Assembly: GCF_900187445.1 (NCBI RefSeq)
Contig: NZ_FYEB01000004.1
Coordinates: forward strand, 186,001 to 250,000
Direction: 5' to 3'
DNA from: Pseudomonas sp. Irchel s3b2
Lineage (GTDB): Bacteria; Pseudomonadota; Gammaproteobacteria; Pseudomonadales; Pseudomonadaceae
Length of the DNA: 64,000 nt
Shown here: positions 9,091 to 17,137 of the stretch, in pieces
Numbering within the stretch: the first letter of the stretch is position 1
Layout of the letters: the number at the start of each line of letters is the position of its first letter
Program-made: the position numbers and the translations under genes
Notes under the pieces: model-generated
Database searches by the model: none
Seen by the model: only the letters and a program-made list of their open reading frames with translations
Told to the model about the DNA's origin: nothing

Positions 9091-9603
9091 TTTTATCGCA
9101 CGTGCTCTTTTTTTATTATTGAGGGGCGGTCTGTTGTTGTTTTTGGCAACCGTGGCCCTTTACCGCTGTTTTTGTCGATCCCCATCCGGGATCAAGAGCA
9201 AACGTATTTTTTTGAGCGCTGATCTACTTTTTCGCCAAGCGATCCAACCAGTTCGGGAGCTACCTGAAGGTAGTTTTATTGTTCTCTGCCCGGTTGCGGG
9301 TTACTTCGAAAAGCACCCTGAAAAGCACATCTTCTCCAAAAAAATCTGTTAGCTGCGTCTCTGCCGTGTTGTTCTTGTTATGTCAGAGTCGTTACGTCTT
9401 ATTTTTATTGGTTTGCAGTTTTTATTCTTGTTATGCCATAGAGATAGCAGAAGCCGTGCCAACTTTTAAAAACCCTTTAAAATCAATGCTTTGAGTTTTT
9501 CATAAGAATTTTCATCCGATCCAAACCTGACAATTTGTTTCCGTGTTACTCGTTTCCGCCCACATTTCAGAACACGCGGTAACACCCGGACACATCCACA
9601 CTG
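9091..9603. other. AT-rich convergent intergenic region, nothing recognised
   Basis: About 510 bp between the ligase terminator and the end of liuE. It is visibly richer in T runs than its surroundings and contains a small hairpin GATCCCCATCCGGGATC (9178-9194). The short open frames here lack a convincing ribosome binding site or recognisable protein similarity. It could hold a small RNA or be decayed sequence. Confidence 0.4.
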
Positions 9604-10503
9604 TCACTGTGCGCTGCGGGCCTTGGCCACGCGCGAACCGGTAGGGCGCCCCAGCACTGTACAAATCTGTTGGCCGGCCCGAATCAAGGCATCCAGGTCG
9701 ATGCCCGTCTCGATGCCCAGGCCGTTGAGCAGGTAAACCACGTCTTCGGTCGCGACATTACCGCTGGCGCCTTTGGCATACGGGCAGCCGCCAAGGCCGG
9801 CGATGGAGCTGTCGAACACCGCAATGCCTTCCAGCAGGCTGGCGTAGATGTTGGCCATGGCCTGGCCATAGGTATCGTGAAAGTGCCCAGCCAGTTTTTC
9901 ACGTGGCACATCGGCCGAGACCACTTCGAACATCTTGCGGGTCGCGCCAGCGGTGCCGGTGCCGATGGTGTCTCCCAGGGAGACTTCGTAGCAGCCCATG
10001 GCATAGAGCTCGCGAGCAACCCGGGCAACTTGTTCCGGTGCAATGTCACCTTCATAAGGGCAGCCCAACACACAGGACACGTAACCGCGCACGCTGACGC
10101 CGTGTTGTTTGGCGGCATCCATGATCGGCACGAAGCGCTCCAGGCTCTCGCTGATCGAGCAATTGATGTTGCGCTGGGAAAACGCTTCGGACGCTGCGGC
10201 GAATACGGCGACTTCCTTGACCCCGGCGGCGATGGCGTCTTCAAAGCCCCGCAGGTTGGGGGCGAGGGCGCCATAGGTCACGCCCGGTTTGCGCTTGATT
10301 TGCGCGAAAACCTCGGCGGAACCGGCCATTTGCGGCACCCATTTGGGCGAGACGAAACTACCGACTTCTATGTAGCCCAGGCCCGCGGCGGTCAGTGCGT
10401 CGACCAGCTGCACCTTGTCCGCGACGCTGATGGGTTGGGCTTCGTTTTGCAGACCGTCGCGGGGGCCGACTTCGACCAGGCGTACGTGGGTAGGTAGGGA
10501 CAT
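9604..10503 (-). CDS. liuE: Hydroxymethylglutaryl-CoA lyase
   Basis: A 299-residue TIM-barrel lyase that splits HMG-CoA into acetyl-CoA and acetoacetate, the last step of leucine breakdown. The opening VEVGPRDGLQNE is the family metal/substrate motif, and AGLGGCPYAKGASGNVATED near residue 233 is the HMGL active-site signature with its catalytic cysteine. The start at 10503 (MSLPTHVRLVEV) gives the standard bacterial length; upstream in-frame codons run through a REPIN. It is downstream of liuR in the same direction, separated by 129 bp filled mostly by that REPIN, so cotranscription is likely but may be attenuated. Confidence 0.95.
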   Translation of the reverse strand: MSLPTHVRLVEVGPRDGLQNEAQPISVADKVQLVDALTAAGLGYIEVGSFVSPKWVPQMAGSAEVFAQIKRKPGVTYGALAPNLRGFEDAIAAGVKEVAVFAAASEAFSQRNINCSISESLERFVPIMDAAKQHGVSVRGYVSCVLGCPYEGDIAPEQVARVARELYAMGCYEVSLGDTIGTGTAGATRKMFEVVSADVPREKLAGHFHDTYGQAMANIYASLLEGIAVFDSSIAGLGGCPYAKGASGNVATEDVVYLLNGLGIETGIDLDALIRAGQQICTVLGRPTGSRVAKARSAQ

Positions 10504-10544
10504 GGGAATCGACCTGTTGAAATTGTATGAATGTTTACAGAACC

Positions 10545-10637
10545 CTGTAGGAGCTGAGCTTGCTCGCGAAAGCGTCAGGTCAGTCGACATCAATGTTGAA
10601 GGACATACCGCTTTCGCGAGCAAGCTCAGCTCCTACA
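10545..10637. repeat. REPIN between liuR and liuE
   Basis: Left arm CTGTAGGAGCTGAGCTTGCT then CGCGAAAGCG, right arm CGCTTTCGCGAGC then AAGCTCAGCTCCTACA. The arms are nearly perfect inverted repeats around a 40-bp spacer. The right arm overlaps the end of liuR: its TAG is the liuR stop codon (10633-10635 on the minus strand). The hairpin would form within a liuR-liuE transcript. Confidence 0.88.
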
Positions 10638-11031
10638 CGAGCTGCTGGCTCTTGATCGTCTGTTCCAGCGCCTGAGTACAGCGCTCTTCAGCCGTGTCGA
10701 GTTCCAGTTTCATCTGTTCGATGTCCAGCAGTTGCTGTTCGAGTTGTTCCCGACGTTCGGCGATTTTCGCCAGCATGCTGTGCAGTTGTTTGGTGTTACC
10801 ACTGGAGGGGTCATAGAGCTCGATCAGCTCGCGGCATTCGGCCAGGGAAAAACCAATGCGCTTACCCCGCAGGATCAGTTTCAGACTGACCTTGTCACGG
10901 GGCGAATAAATGCGTTCCTGGCCGCGACGCTCGGGGCTGAGCAGACCTTGCTCCTCATAGAAGCGAATGGCCCGTGTGGTGATGTCGAGCTCGCGGGCGA
11001 GGTCGGAAATGCTATAGGTCTGGCTGCTCAT
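10633..11031 (-). CDS. liuR: MerR-family regulator LiuR
   Basis: A 132-residue MerR protein. The N-terminal winged helix-turn-helix has YSISDLARELDITTRAIRFY and the wing RRGQERIYSPRDK; a dimerising coiled coil follows (about 75-125, KIAERREQLEQQLLDIEQMK). No cysteine cluster for metal sensing is visible, which fits an acyl-CoA-type effector as described for LiuR. A LiuR-type palindrome (11074-11089) lies 43 bp upstream, so autoregulation is likely. Its stop codon is provided by a REP element. Confidence 0.92.
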   Translation of the reverse strand: MSSQTYSISDLARELDITTRAIRFYEEQGLLSPERRGQERIYSPRDKVSLKLILRGKRIGFSLAECRELIELYDPSSGNTKQLHSMLAKIAERREQLEQQLLDIEQMKLELDTAEERCTQALEQTIKSQQLV

Positions 11032-11073
11032 GGAAGCGCTCGAAAAAGGTCATGGCGCTAAGCTAATGGCAGG

Positions 11074-11089
11074 TTGACGTTTACGTCAA
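11074..11089. promoter_or_regulatory. LiuR-type operator upstream of liuR
   Basis: Perfect palindrome apart from its centre, TTGACGTTTACGTCAA, of the same type as the two sites at the liuA promoter. It precedes liuR, consistent with autoregulation of liuR-liuE. Confidence 0.8.
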
Positions 11090-11119
11090 GGGGCATGGGT
11101 CTTCATGGGTATCACTGGC

Positions 11120-11214
11120 CTCTTCGCGGGCAAGCCTCGCTCCTACAAGGTTCGCGTCAAGCCACGATTAAATGACCGACACCGAGCGGTGCGGCGATCC
11201 GACTTGCCCGCGAA
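11120..11214. repeat. Degenerate REP pair
   Basis: A right-type REP (CTTCGCGGGCAAGCCTCGCT, 11121-11140) faces outward from a decayed left-type REP (GAGCGGTGCGGCGATCCGAC then TTGCCCGCGAAG, to 11214). The second copy resembles another degenerate element at 52319-52350, which also contains GAGCGGTGCGGCGATCC. Confidence 0.65.
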
Positions 11215-11237
11215 GAACGATGACGCGGATTAATGTC

Positions 11238-12167
11238 CTACACCTTATCCAGCTTCTTCTCATGCGCCGTAACTTGCTGGCACAGCTCGATCATCTGCTC
11301 GCGCATCCAGCGGTTGGCCGGGTCCTGGTCAGTGCTTTCGTGCCAGTAAAGGTGAGTTTCCACTGGCGGTACGTCGTTGACCGGCAGGTTAACCGCGTAC
11401 AAATCATGGCGACGGGCGAAGCGTTCCGGCACGGTCATGACCATGTCAGTCTGCTGCAACACCTGGGACGCCATCAGGTAATGCTGGGAGCGCAGGGCGA
11501 TTTTGCGCTGGATACCCATTTTGCCCAAGGCCAAATCGACATAGCCCAAACCGCTGCGGCGGCTGGAAATATGGATGTGGGTCAGGGACAGATAATCGTC
11601 GAGGGTGAATTTGTCTTTGCCTGCCAGTGGATGGCCCTTACGCATGGCGCACACGTAACGGTCCTCCATTAGCTTGACGTGACGCACCTGCGGGTCAGTG
11701 TTGAGCGGCGCATCCACCGCGAAATCGAGACGACCGGCTGCCAATTCCTTGGTGGTCTCGCGACGTTTGGACAGGAAACTTTCGATGATCACCGTCGGCG
11801 CCAGGCGTCGCAGGCGCTGGAACAGCGGCGGCAGAATCACCGCTTCAGTGAGGTCGGTCATGCTGATGCGGTAGGTCTTGACCGCCTGCAACGGGTTGAA
11901 GATGCGGCTTTCCTGCACCGACACCCGCAGCAAGGAGAGGGCATTGCGCACGGGGCCGATGATGTTTTGCGCCATCGGCGTGGGCACCATGCCCTGGGCG
12001 GTGCGCACGAAGAGTGGGTCGTTGAAGGTCTCGCGCAGACGCGCCAGAGCGTTCGAGACTGCCGGTTGAGTAATGCCGACTATCTGCCCGGCGCGAGTCA
12101 GGTTGGCTTCGGTGTAGATCGCGTCGAAGACGATGAAAAGGTTGAGGTCGACCTTGCTCAGATTCAT
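11238..12167 (-). CDS. LysR-family transcriptional regulator
   Basis: A 309-residue LysR protein. The N-terminal helix-turn-helix is VDLNLFIVFDAIYTEANLTR and VGITQPAVSNALARLRETFN, followed by an inducer-binding domain (about 90-300). It is divergent from the acyl-CoA dehydrogenase at 12336 with 168 bp between them, the usual layout of a LysR regulator and its target. The ligand is unknown, but an acyl-CoA or fatty acid signal would fit the neighbour. Confidence 0.88.
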   Translation of the reverse strand: MNLSKVDLNLFIVFDAIYTEANLTRAGQIVGITQPAVSNALARLRETFNDPLFVRTAQGMVPTPMAQNIIGPVRNALSLLRVSVQESRIFNPLQAVKTYRISMTDLTEAVILPPLFQRLRRLAPTVIIESFLSKRRETTKELAAGRLDFAVDAPLNTDPQVRHVKLMEDRYVCAMRKGHPLAGKDKFTLDDYLSLTHIHISSRRSGLGYVDLALGKMGIQRKIALRSQHYLMASQVLQQTDMVMTVPERFARRHDLYAVNLPVNDVPPVETHLYWHESTDQDPANRWMREQMIELCQQVTAHEKKLDKV

Positions 12168-12335
12168 TGCGCTGCGCTCTCTGCTCTTGTTATAGGAAGG
12201 GGGCTCGATCAGTCGATCATATATCGGTGATGAATGTTAATACACGCCGAGAATAGGCTAGGTAAATTATCAACGCTGTTCTAGCATCGATTGCATGCCC
12301 TGAACAACCTCCCTTAAGTAAGAAGGTAGCTGCCC

Positions 12336-13565
12336 ATGGATTTCGCTTATTCGCCCAAAGTGCAAGAACTGCGTGAGCGCGTGACTGCGTTCATGGACAC
12401 CTACGTTTATCCCGCTGAAGCGGTGTTTGAGCGCCAGGTCGCCGAGGGCGATCGCTGGCAGCCAACAGCGATCATGGAAGAACTCAAACTCAAGGCCAAG
12501 GCTGAAGGCCTGTGGAATTTGTTTCTGCCTGAATCCGAACTCGGCGCCGGCCTGACCAACCTCGAATATGCGCCACTGGCGGAAATCATGGGCCGCTCGC
12601 TGCTGGGCCCTGAGCCGTTCAACTGCTCCGCGCCAGACACCGGCAACATGGAAGTGCTGGTGCGTTACGCCAACGAAGAACAGAAGCAACGCTGGCTCGA
12701 ACCGTTGTTGCGCGGCGAGATCCGCTCGGCGTTCGCCATGACCGAACCGGACGTGGCTTCGTCCGACGCCACCAACATGGCCGCCCGCGCGGTGCGTGAT
12801 GGCGACGAATGGGTGATCAACGGCAAGAAATGGTGGACTTCGGGTGCCTGTGATCCGCGCTGCAAGATCCTGATCTTCATGGGCCTGAGCAACCCGGATG
12901 CACCGCGCCATGCGCAGCACTCGATGATTCTGGTGCCGGTGGATGCCCCGGGCGTGAAGATTGTGCGTCCGCTGCCGGTGTTCGGTTATGACGACGCGCC
13001 TCATGGCCACGCCGAAGTGCTGTTCGAAAACGTCCGGGTGCCGTACGAAAATGTCCTGTTGGGTGAAGGACGCGGCTTTGAAATTGCTCAGGGTCGCCTC
13101 GGCCCGGGCCGGATTCACCACTGCATGCGTTCGATCGGCATGGCCGAGCGTGCGTTGGAGCTGATGTGCAAACGTGCGGTCAACCGCACTGCGTTCGGCA
13201 AACCCCTGGCGCGTCTGGGCGGCAACATCGACAAAATCGCCGACTCGCGGATGGAGATCGACATGGCGCGCCTGCTGACGTTGAAAGCGGCGTACATGAT
13301 GGACACCGTCGGCAACAAGGTGGCGAAGAGCGAAATCGCGCAGATCAAAGTCGTCGCGCCGAACGTGGCATTGCGGGTGATCGACCGGGCGATCCAGATC
13401 CATGGCGGGGCAGGGGTTTCCAATGATTTCCCGCTGGCCTACATGTATGCCATGCAACGCACCCTGCGCCTGGCCGACGGCCCGGACGAAGTGCACCGCG
13501 CGGCGATCGGCAAGTTCGAGATTGGCAAATATGTACCGAAAGAGATGATGCGCAGCGGGCAGTAA
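12336..13565 (+). CDS. Acyl-CoA dehydrogenase (ACAD10/11-like)
   Basis: A 409-residue FAD-dependent acyl-CoA dehydrogenase. Signatures are [19 protein letters not shown] (about 131-150), the FAD-binding [30 protein letters not shown] near residue 350, and [16 protein letters not shown], which holds the family's late glutamate. This pattern is nearer to the ACAD10/11 and 400-residue Pseudomonas group than to liuA-type short-chain enzymes. A good ribosome binding site (AAGAAGG) precedes ATG 12336. It stands alone as a single-gene unit opposite a LysR regulator. The substrate is not predictable; the nearby liu genes do not prove a role in leucine catabolism. Confidence 0.88.
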   Translation: MDFAYSPKVQELRERVTAFMDTYVYPAEAVFERQVAEGDRWQPTAIMEELKLKAKAEGLWNLFLPESELGAGLTNLEYAPLAEIMGRSLLGPEPFNCSAPDTGNMEVLVRYANEEQKQRWLEPLLRGEIRSAFAMTEPDVASSDATNMAARAVRDGDEWVINGKKWWTSGACDPRCKILIFMGLSNPDAPRHAQHSMILVPVDAPGVKIVRPLPVFGYDDAPHGHAEVLFENVRVPYENVLLGEGRGFEIAQGRLGPGRIHHCMRSIGMAERALELMCKRAVNRTAFGKPLARLGGNIDKIADSRMEIDMARLLTLKAAYMMDTVGNKVAKSEIAQIKVVAPNVALRVIDRAIQIHGGAGVSNDFPLAYMYAMQRTLRLADGPDEVHRAAIGKFEIGKYVPKEMMRSGQ

Positions 13566-13567
13566 GA

Positions 13568-13655
13568 CCGCGTCATCGTTCTTCGCGGGCAAGCCTCGCT
13601 CCTACAGAAATTTACCATCCCCTGTAGGAGCGAGGCTTGCCCGCGAAGGCGTCGG
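13568..13655. repeat. REP pair in tail-to-tail order
   Basis: Two near-perfect inverted copies of the GAGGCTTGCCCGCGAA type REP, with the CTACAG/CTGTAG ends facing each other across 14 bp (AAATTTACCATCCC). This is the reverse of the usual REPIN order, in which those ends face outward. It fills the gap between two convergent genes and may act as a transcript end. Confidence 0.8.
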
Positions 13656-13674
13656 CCCATTCAACACAGCCACT

Positions 13675-15015
13675 TCAGTAAACCCAAACCTCAACCCGCC
13701 GATTCTTGATCCGCCCCTCATCCCCGCTGTTGGTCGCCACCGGCATTTCGGCGCCGAAACCGCGAATCTCGCGAAACACCACGCCGCTTTTCACCAATTC
13801 TCGTCGCACCGCCATGGCCCGCAGTTTCGACAGCAAGTCGGCCCGCACCGGGTCGCTCTTGGCGTCGCCAAACCCTACCAGCGTCACCTGCCGATTGGTT
13901 TTGTCGTGCTGCTTTATATAGTCGAGCACCCGCGACAAGTCCTGTCGGGCCTTGTTGTCCAGCGTCGCGCTGCCTTCTTCGAAGCGGAAATTCACCGTGA
14001 GCCGCTGGGCATGACGACTGAGCGCCTGATAACCCTCAGGCATCAACGCATTCGGCGTGACGGCCATGGCCTGAACGGTCTGCGCGATAAAGCCATTGGC
14101 TGCGACGATCGCCTGGCCTTTGCTGCTTTGGGCAAACTTCACCAAAGCCTTGGCCCAGGGATTTTTCCCATTCGGTGGCAGGTAAAAGAACAGCCGACGG
14201 GACAGCGGGTAATCTTCCGTCGCGATCAGGCTATTGAGCGGCAGCATGGCCTGGGAGTCACCATCGACAATGGCCACAGCTTTGGCCTGGCGTACATAAG
14301 GCAAACCGATGAAGCCGATGCCTTGCAGGTCCAGACTGACTGCGTCGGACAATTGCTCGCTGGATTCGAAGCGTTTCGCGTTGCCGCTCAGCGTTTTCCC
14401 ACGCGGGCTGAGGACCAATTCCTTGAACGTGTCATAGGTGCCCGATTGATCATCCCGCGCATAGAGATGAATCGCCCCACCGGTGCCACCGAGTTCTTCC
14501 CAGGTTTTCGCTTCGCCGCTGAAGATCCGCGCCAGTTGTACGGTGTTGAGTTGCTGCAGCGGATTATGCGGATGAAGGATGATTGCCAGCCCATCGATGG
14601 CGATGACTTGCTCGGCAATCGGGCTTTTCAGGTCGCCCAGCGGCTCAAGATCCAGCCGTTCGCTGTCCTTGATCGGCCGTGAGGAGGCCGCGAGATCGGC
14701 AGATGCGATTTTCAGGGCTTTGAATCCGGTGCTGGAACCGTGGGCCGCGACTTCCACTTCGACTCGGCGTCCCTGAACGGTTTCGCCGACGATGCGTTGT
14801 TCGTTGGCTTTGTCCGGAGCTTCGCGATGAACCTTGAGCAGACCCTGTTCACGCATCAACCCCTCGACCAGCGCCGGGCCTAATGCCGCGCCAATGGTGT
14901 TGGAGCCCTGGATGCGCAGCACCGGACCACGTTCGGGCGTCGGCAAGTCGCCGGCCGATACCGTTAACGGCAGCAGGGCGGCGAGCATCGACAGAAACAA
15001 CACGCGCAGCGTCAT
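13675..15015 (-). CDS. PstS-like substrate-binding domain fused to OmpA domain
   Basis: A 446-residue exported protein. Residues 1-21 are a signal peptide (LFLSMLAALLPLTVSAGD). Residues 30-310 form a phosphate-binding-protein-like domain (RIQGSNTIGAALGPALVEGL, YARDDQSGTYDTFKELVLSP). Residues about 330-446 are an OmpA C-terminal peptidoglycan-binding domain (FRFEEGSATLDNKARQDLSR, RIKNRRVEVWVY). The combination suggests a periplasmic ligand-binding protein anchored to peptidoglycan. No pst transporter genes are adjacent. Pseudomonas has such fusions annotated as phosphate ABC transporter substrate-binding/OmpA family; the ligand and role are unproven. Confidence 0.85.
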   Translation of the reverse strand: MTLRVLFLSMLAALLPLTVSAGDLPTPERGPVLRIQGSNTIGAALGPALVEGLMREQGLLKVHREAPDKANEQRIVGETVQGRRVEVEVAAHGSSTGFKALKIASADLAASSRPIKDSERLDLEPLGDLKSPIAEQVIAIDGLAIILHPHNPLQQLNTVQLARIFSGEAKTWEELGGTGGAIHLYARDDQSGTYDTFKELVLSPRGKTLSGNAKRFESSEQLSDAVSLDLQGIGFIGLPYVRQAKAVAIVDGDSQAMLPLNSLIATEDYPLSRRLFFYLPPNGKNPWAKALVKFAQSSKGQAIVAANGFIAQTVQAMAVTPNALMPEGYQALSRHAQRLTVNFRFEEGSATLDNKARQDLSRVLDYIKQHDKTNRQVTLVGFGDAKSDPVRADLLSKLRAMAVRRELVKSGVVFREIRGFGAEMPVATNSGDEGRIKNRRVEVWVY

Positions 15016-15081
15016 GCCGGCACCTTATAAGCCTGGGAAAGTGCCGGGAGAATAAGTCAGTAAGGTTTCTGAACGATGACA

Positions 15082-15164
15082 GATCAAAAGATCGCAGCCT
15101 TCGGCAGCTCCTACACTGGGTCGGCGTACATCCTGTAGGAGCTGCCGAAGGTTGCGATCTTTTG
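15082..15164. repeat. Inverted pair of a second palindrome family
   Basis: GATCAAAAGATCGCAGCCTT then CGGCAGCTCCTACA (15082-15115), and its inverted copy TGTAGGAGCTGCCGAAGGTT then GCGATCTTTTG (15134-15164). It shares the GTAGGAGCT end with REP but has a different core (GCCGAAGG...GCGATCTTTTG). It lies between xthA and the PstS-OmpA gene. A single copy occurs at 36854-36890. Confidence 0.8.
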
Positions 15165-15167
15165 CTT

Positions 15168-15980
15168 TTAGCTCAACTCAAGCCAGATCGGCGCATGATC
15201 GGAAGGTTTTTCCATCCCGCGCAGATCGTAATCGACACCCGCGTCCTTCACCCGTGGCAACAACCCGTGGGACGCCATGATCAAGTCAATCCGCAGCCCG
15301 CGCTTGGGTTCATCCTCGAAACCGCGGCTGCGGTAGTCAAACCAGCTGAAACGGTCGGCAACGTCCGGGTTCAGGTGACGGAAGCTGTCCACCAGGCCCC
15401 AATTCTTCAGGCGGGCCATCCATTCGCGTTCTTCGGGCAAGAAGCTGCATTTGCCGGTTTTCAGCCAGCGTTTCATGTTGTCCGGGCCGATGCCGATGTC
15501 GCAGTCTTCCGGGGAAATGTTCACATCGCCCATCACCACAATCGGCTGGTCGTTGCTGAACTGGTTTTCCAGCAACTGCTGCAGATCGCTGTAGAAACGT
15601 TCCTTGGCCGGGAATTTGGTCGGGTGATCGCGACTTTCGCCCTGTGGGAAATAGCCGTTCATGATGGTCACCGGCACGCCATTGGCGTCGGCGAACGTGC
15701 CCCATATGAAGCGCCGCTGAGCGTCTTCTTCGTCAGTGGTGAAACCCTTGTACAACGCGATCGGTTCCTTGCGCGAGAGCAGGGCCACGCCGTAGTGACT
15801 CTTTTGCCCGTGAAAATACACGTGATAACCCAGCGCCTGAACCTCGGCCAGGGGGAACTGGTCGTCGTGGACCTTGGTTTCCTGCAGGCCGATCACGTCC
15901 GGTTGATGTTTCTCAATCAGCGCTGCCAGCTGATGCGGGCGAGCGCGCAGCCCGTTGATGTTGAAGGAGACGATCTTCAT
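15168..15980 (-). CDS. xthA: Exodeoxyribonuclease III
   Basis: A 270-residue AP endonuclease and 3'-5' exonuclease used in base-excision repair. The endonuclease/exonuclease/phosphatase motifs are in order: [37 protein letters not shown] (near 150), and the C-terminal [10 protein letters not shown] with its catalytic Asp-His. The ATG at 15980 (MKIVSFNI) gives the family's normal start; a longer frame to 16019 adds 13 unusual residues. It is a single-gene unit between two repeat blocks. Confidence 0.95.
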   Translation of the reverse strand: MKIVSFNINGLRARPHQLAALIEKHQPDVIGLQETKVHDDQFPLAEVQALGYHVYFHGQKSHYGVALLSRKEPIALYKGFTTDEEDAQRRFIWGTFADANGVPVTIMNGYFPQGESRDHPTKFPAKERFYSDLQQLLENQFSNDQPIVVMGDVNISPEDCDIGIGPDNMKRWLKTGKCSFLPEEREWMARLKNWGLVDSFRHLNPDVADRFSWFDYRSRGFEDEPKRGLRIDLIMASHGLLPRVKDAGVDYDLRGMEKPSDHAPIWLELS

Positions 15981-16099
15981 GGTCGGCAGTCCTGGCAAAA
16001 GTGCGATGCTAGCTGACATGTAGGAATGGGGCCAGCCTTGGGGTGAGGGGATTCGTTGTGTTCTGTCAGAGATGTGTTGGCAGATCGGGCCTCTTCGCG

Positions 16100-16295
16100 G
16101 GCAAGTCTCGCTCTTGTAGGAGCGAGGCTCGCCCCAATGCCTGTCAGTTAAACCGCGAAACCCTGTAGGAGCGAGCTTGCTCGCGAAGACGGCAGTACAG
16201 CCAACATTGATTTCGCCTGACCTACCGCTTTCGCGAGCAAGCTCGCTCCTACAGGAATTCGCTTAACTGACTGGCATTGAGGTTTGCCCGCGAAG
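16100..16295. repeat. Nested palindrome: intact REPIN inside an older inverted repeat
   Basis: The inner REPIN has arms CTGTAGGAGCGAGCTTGCTC GCGAA (16163-16187) and TTCGCGAGCAAGCTCGCTCC TACAG (16230-16254). It is flanked by a second inverted repeat that is not REP: CCCCAATGCCTGTCAGTTAA (16132-16151) versus TTAACTGACTGGCATTGAGG (16263-16282), matching at 18 of 20 positions. REP fragments lie further out on both sides (16094-16134 and 16283-16295). Confidence 0.75.
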
Positions 16296-16421
16296 GCGTC
16301 TGCTCAGTCGATGAAGATCCTGGCTTGGTCTATACCTGTGTGGGGAACTGTGAAGCTACCCAAAGGCTCGTACCAATAAGAACGCGGCCTTCTGAGCCGC
16401 GCCCAGGGGAGATCTACCGTC

Positions 16422-17072
16422 ATGCCCGAAACCTCCACCACCATTGCCGATATCCACATGCTCGACAGTGGCTATTCCCGCGAAGCACGCTCCTTGCTGT
16501 ACCAGGCTTACCGGCACGAGCCGACGTTCGGCTACCTGTTCGAAGCCGAACGCCCCGGGTATGAACAACGGGTACGGGCGACGGTGCGCGAACTGGTCAA
16601 ACAACACTTTTTTCAGGATTTGCCGGCCATTGGCTTGCTGGTCAACGACCGCTTGATCGGCATCGCCCTGATCGCGCCGCCGCAACGTCGCCTGGGGATC
16701 ACCGAAAGCTGGGCCTGGCGCCTGCGGATGGTGCTCAGCACCGGGTTTCGCTGTACCCGACGCTACCTTGATTACCACGCCGCCGTGATGGCGTGTGTAC
16801 CGTCCGACTCGGTGCATGTCCTGCCGTTGCTGGGGATTCACCCACAATTTCAAGGCAAACACTTTGGCGAACAATTGCTGCAAGCGGTGCACAACTGGTG
16901 CGCGGTCGATGAGCACTCCCAAGGTGTGATTCTCGACACTGGGAATCCTCGTTATCTGGAGTTCTATAAGCGTCAGGGCTATGAGGAAATCGGCGAAGTT
17001 GCCGTAGGACCGATTCGTGAGCACGTGTTTTTCCACGCCAACCCGCAGGTGTTACAAACAGCAACGGCGTGA
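16422..17072 (+). CDS. GNAT-family N-acetyltransferase
   Basis: A 216-residue single-domain acetyltransferase. The acetyl-CoA-binding motif A region is LLGIHPQFQGKHFGEQLLQA (near 145-165), followed by ILDTGNPRYLEFYKRQGYEE, the usual GNAT motif B. A GGGGAGAT ribosome binding site precedes ATG 16422. It lies 65 bp upstream of tamA in the same direction. The acceptor substrate is unknown. Confidence 0.85.
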   Translation: MPETSTTIADIHMLDSGYSREARSLLYQAYRHEPTFGYLFEAERPGYEQRVRATVRELVKQHFFQDLPAIGLLVNDRLIGIALIAPPQRRLGITESWAWRLRMVLSTGFRCTRRYLDYHAAVMACVPSDSVHVLPLLGIHPQFQGKHFGEQLLQAVHNWCAVDEHSQGVILDTGNPRYLEFYKRQGYEEIGEVAVGPIREHVFFHANPQVLQTATA

Positions 17073-17137
17073 AGGTGAAACTTTCGCGGCACGCCAGGCT
17101 CTATCACGCTCCCAAGCTCGTGATAGCATCCGCGCCT

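Noticed and set aside
9279..9494. Small open frame with hydrophobic residues in the liu gap
   Set aside because: No ribosome binding site, atypical composition for the organism, and no recognised family; left as part of the unassigned region.
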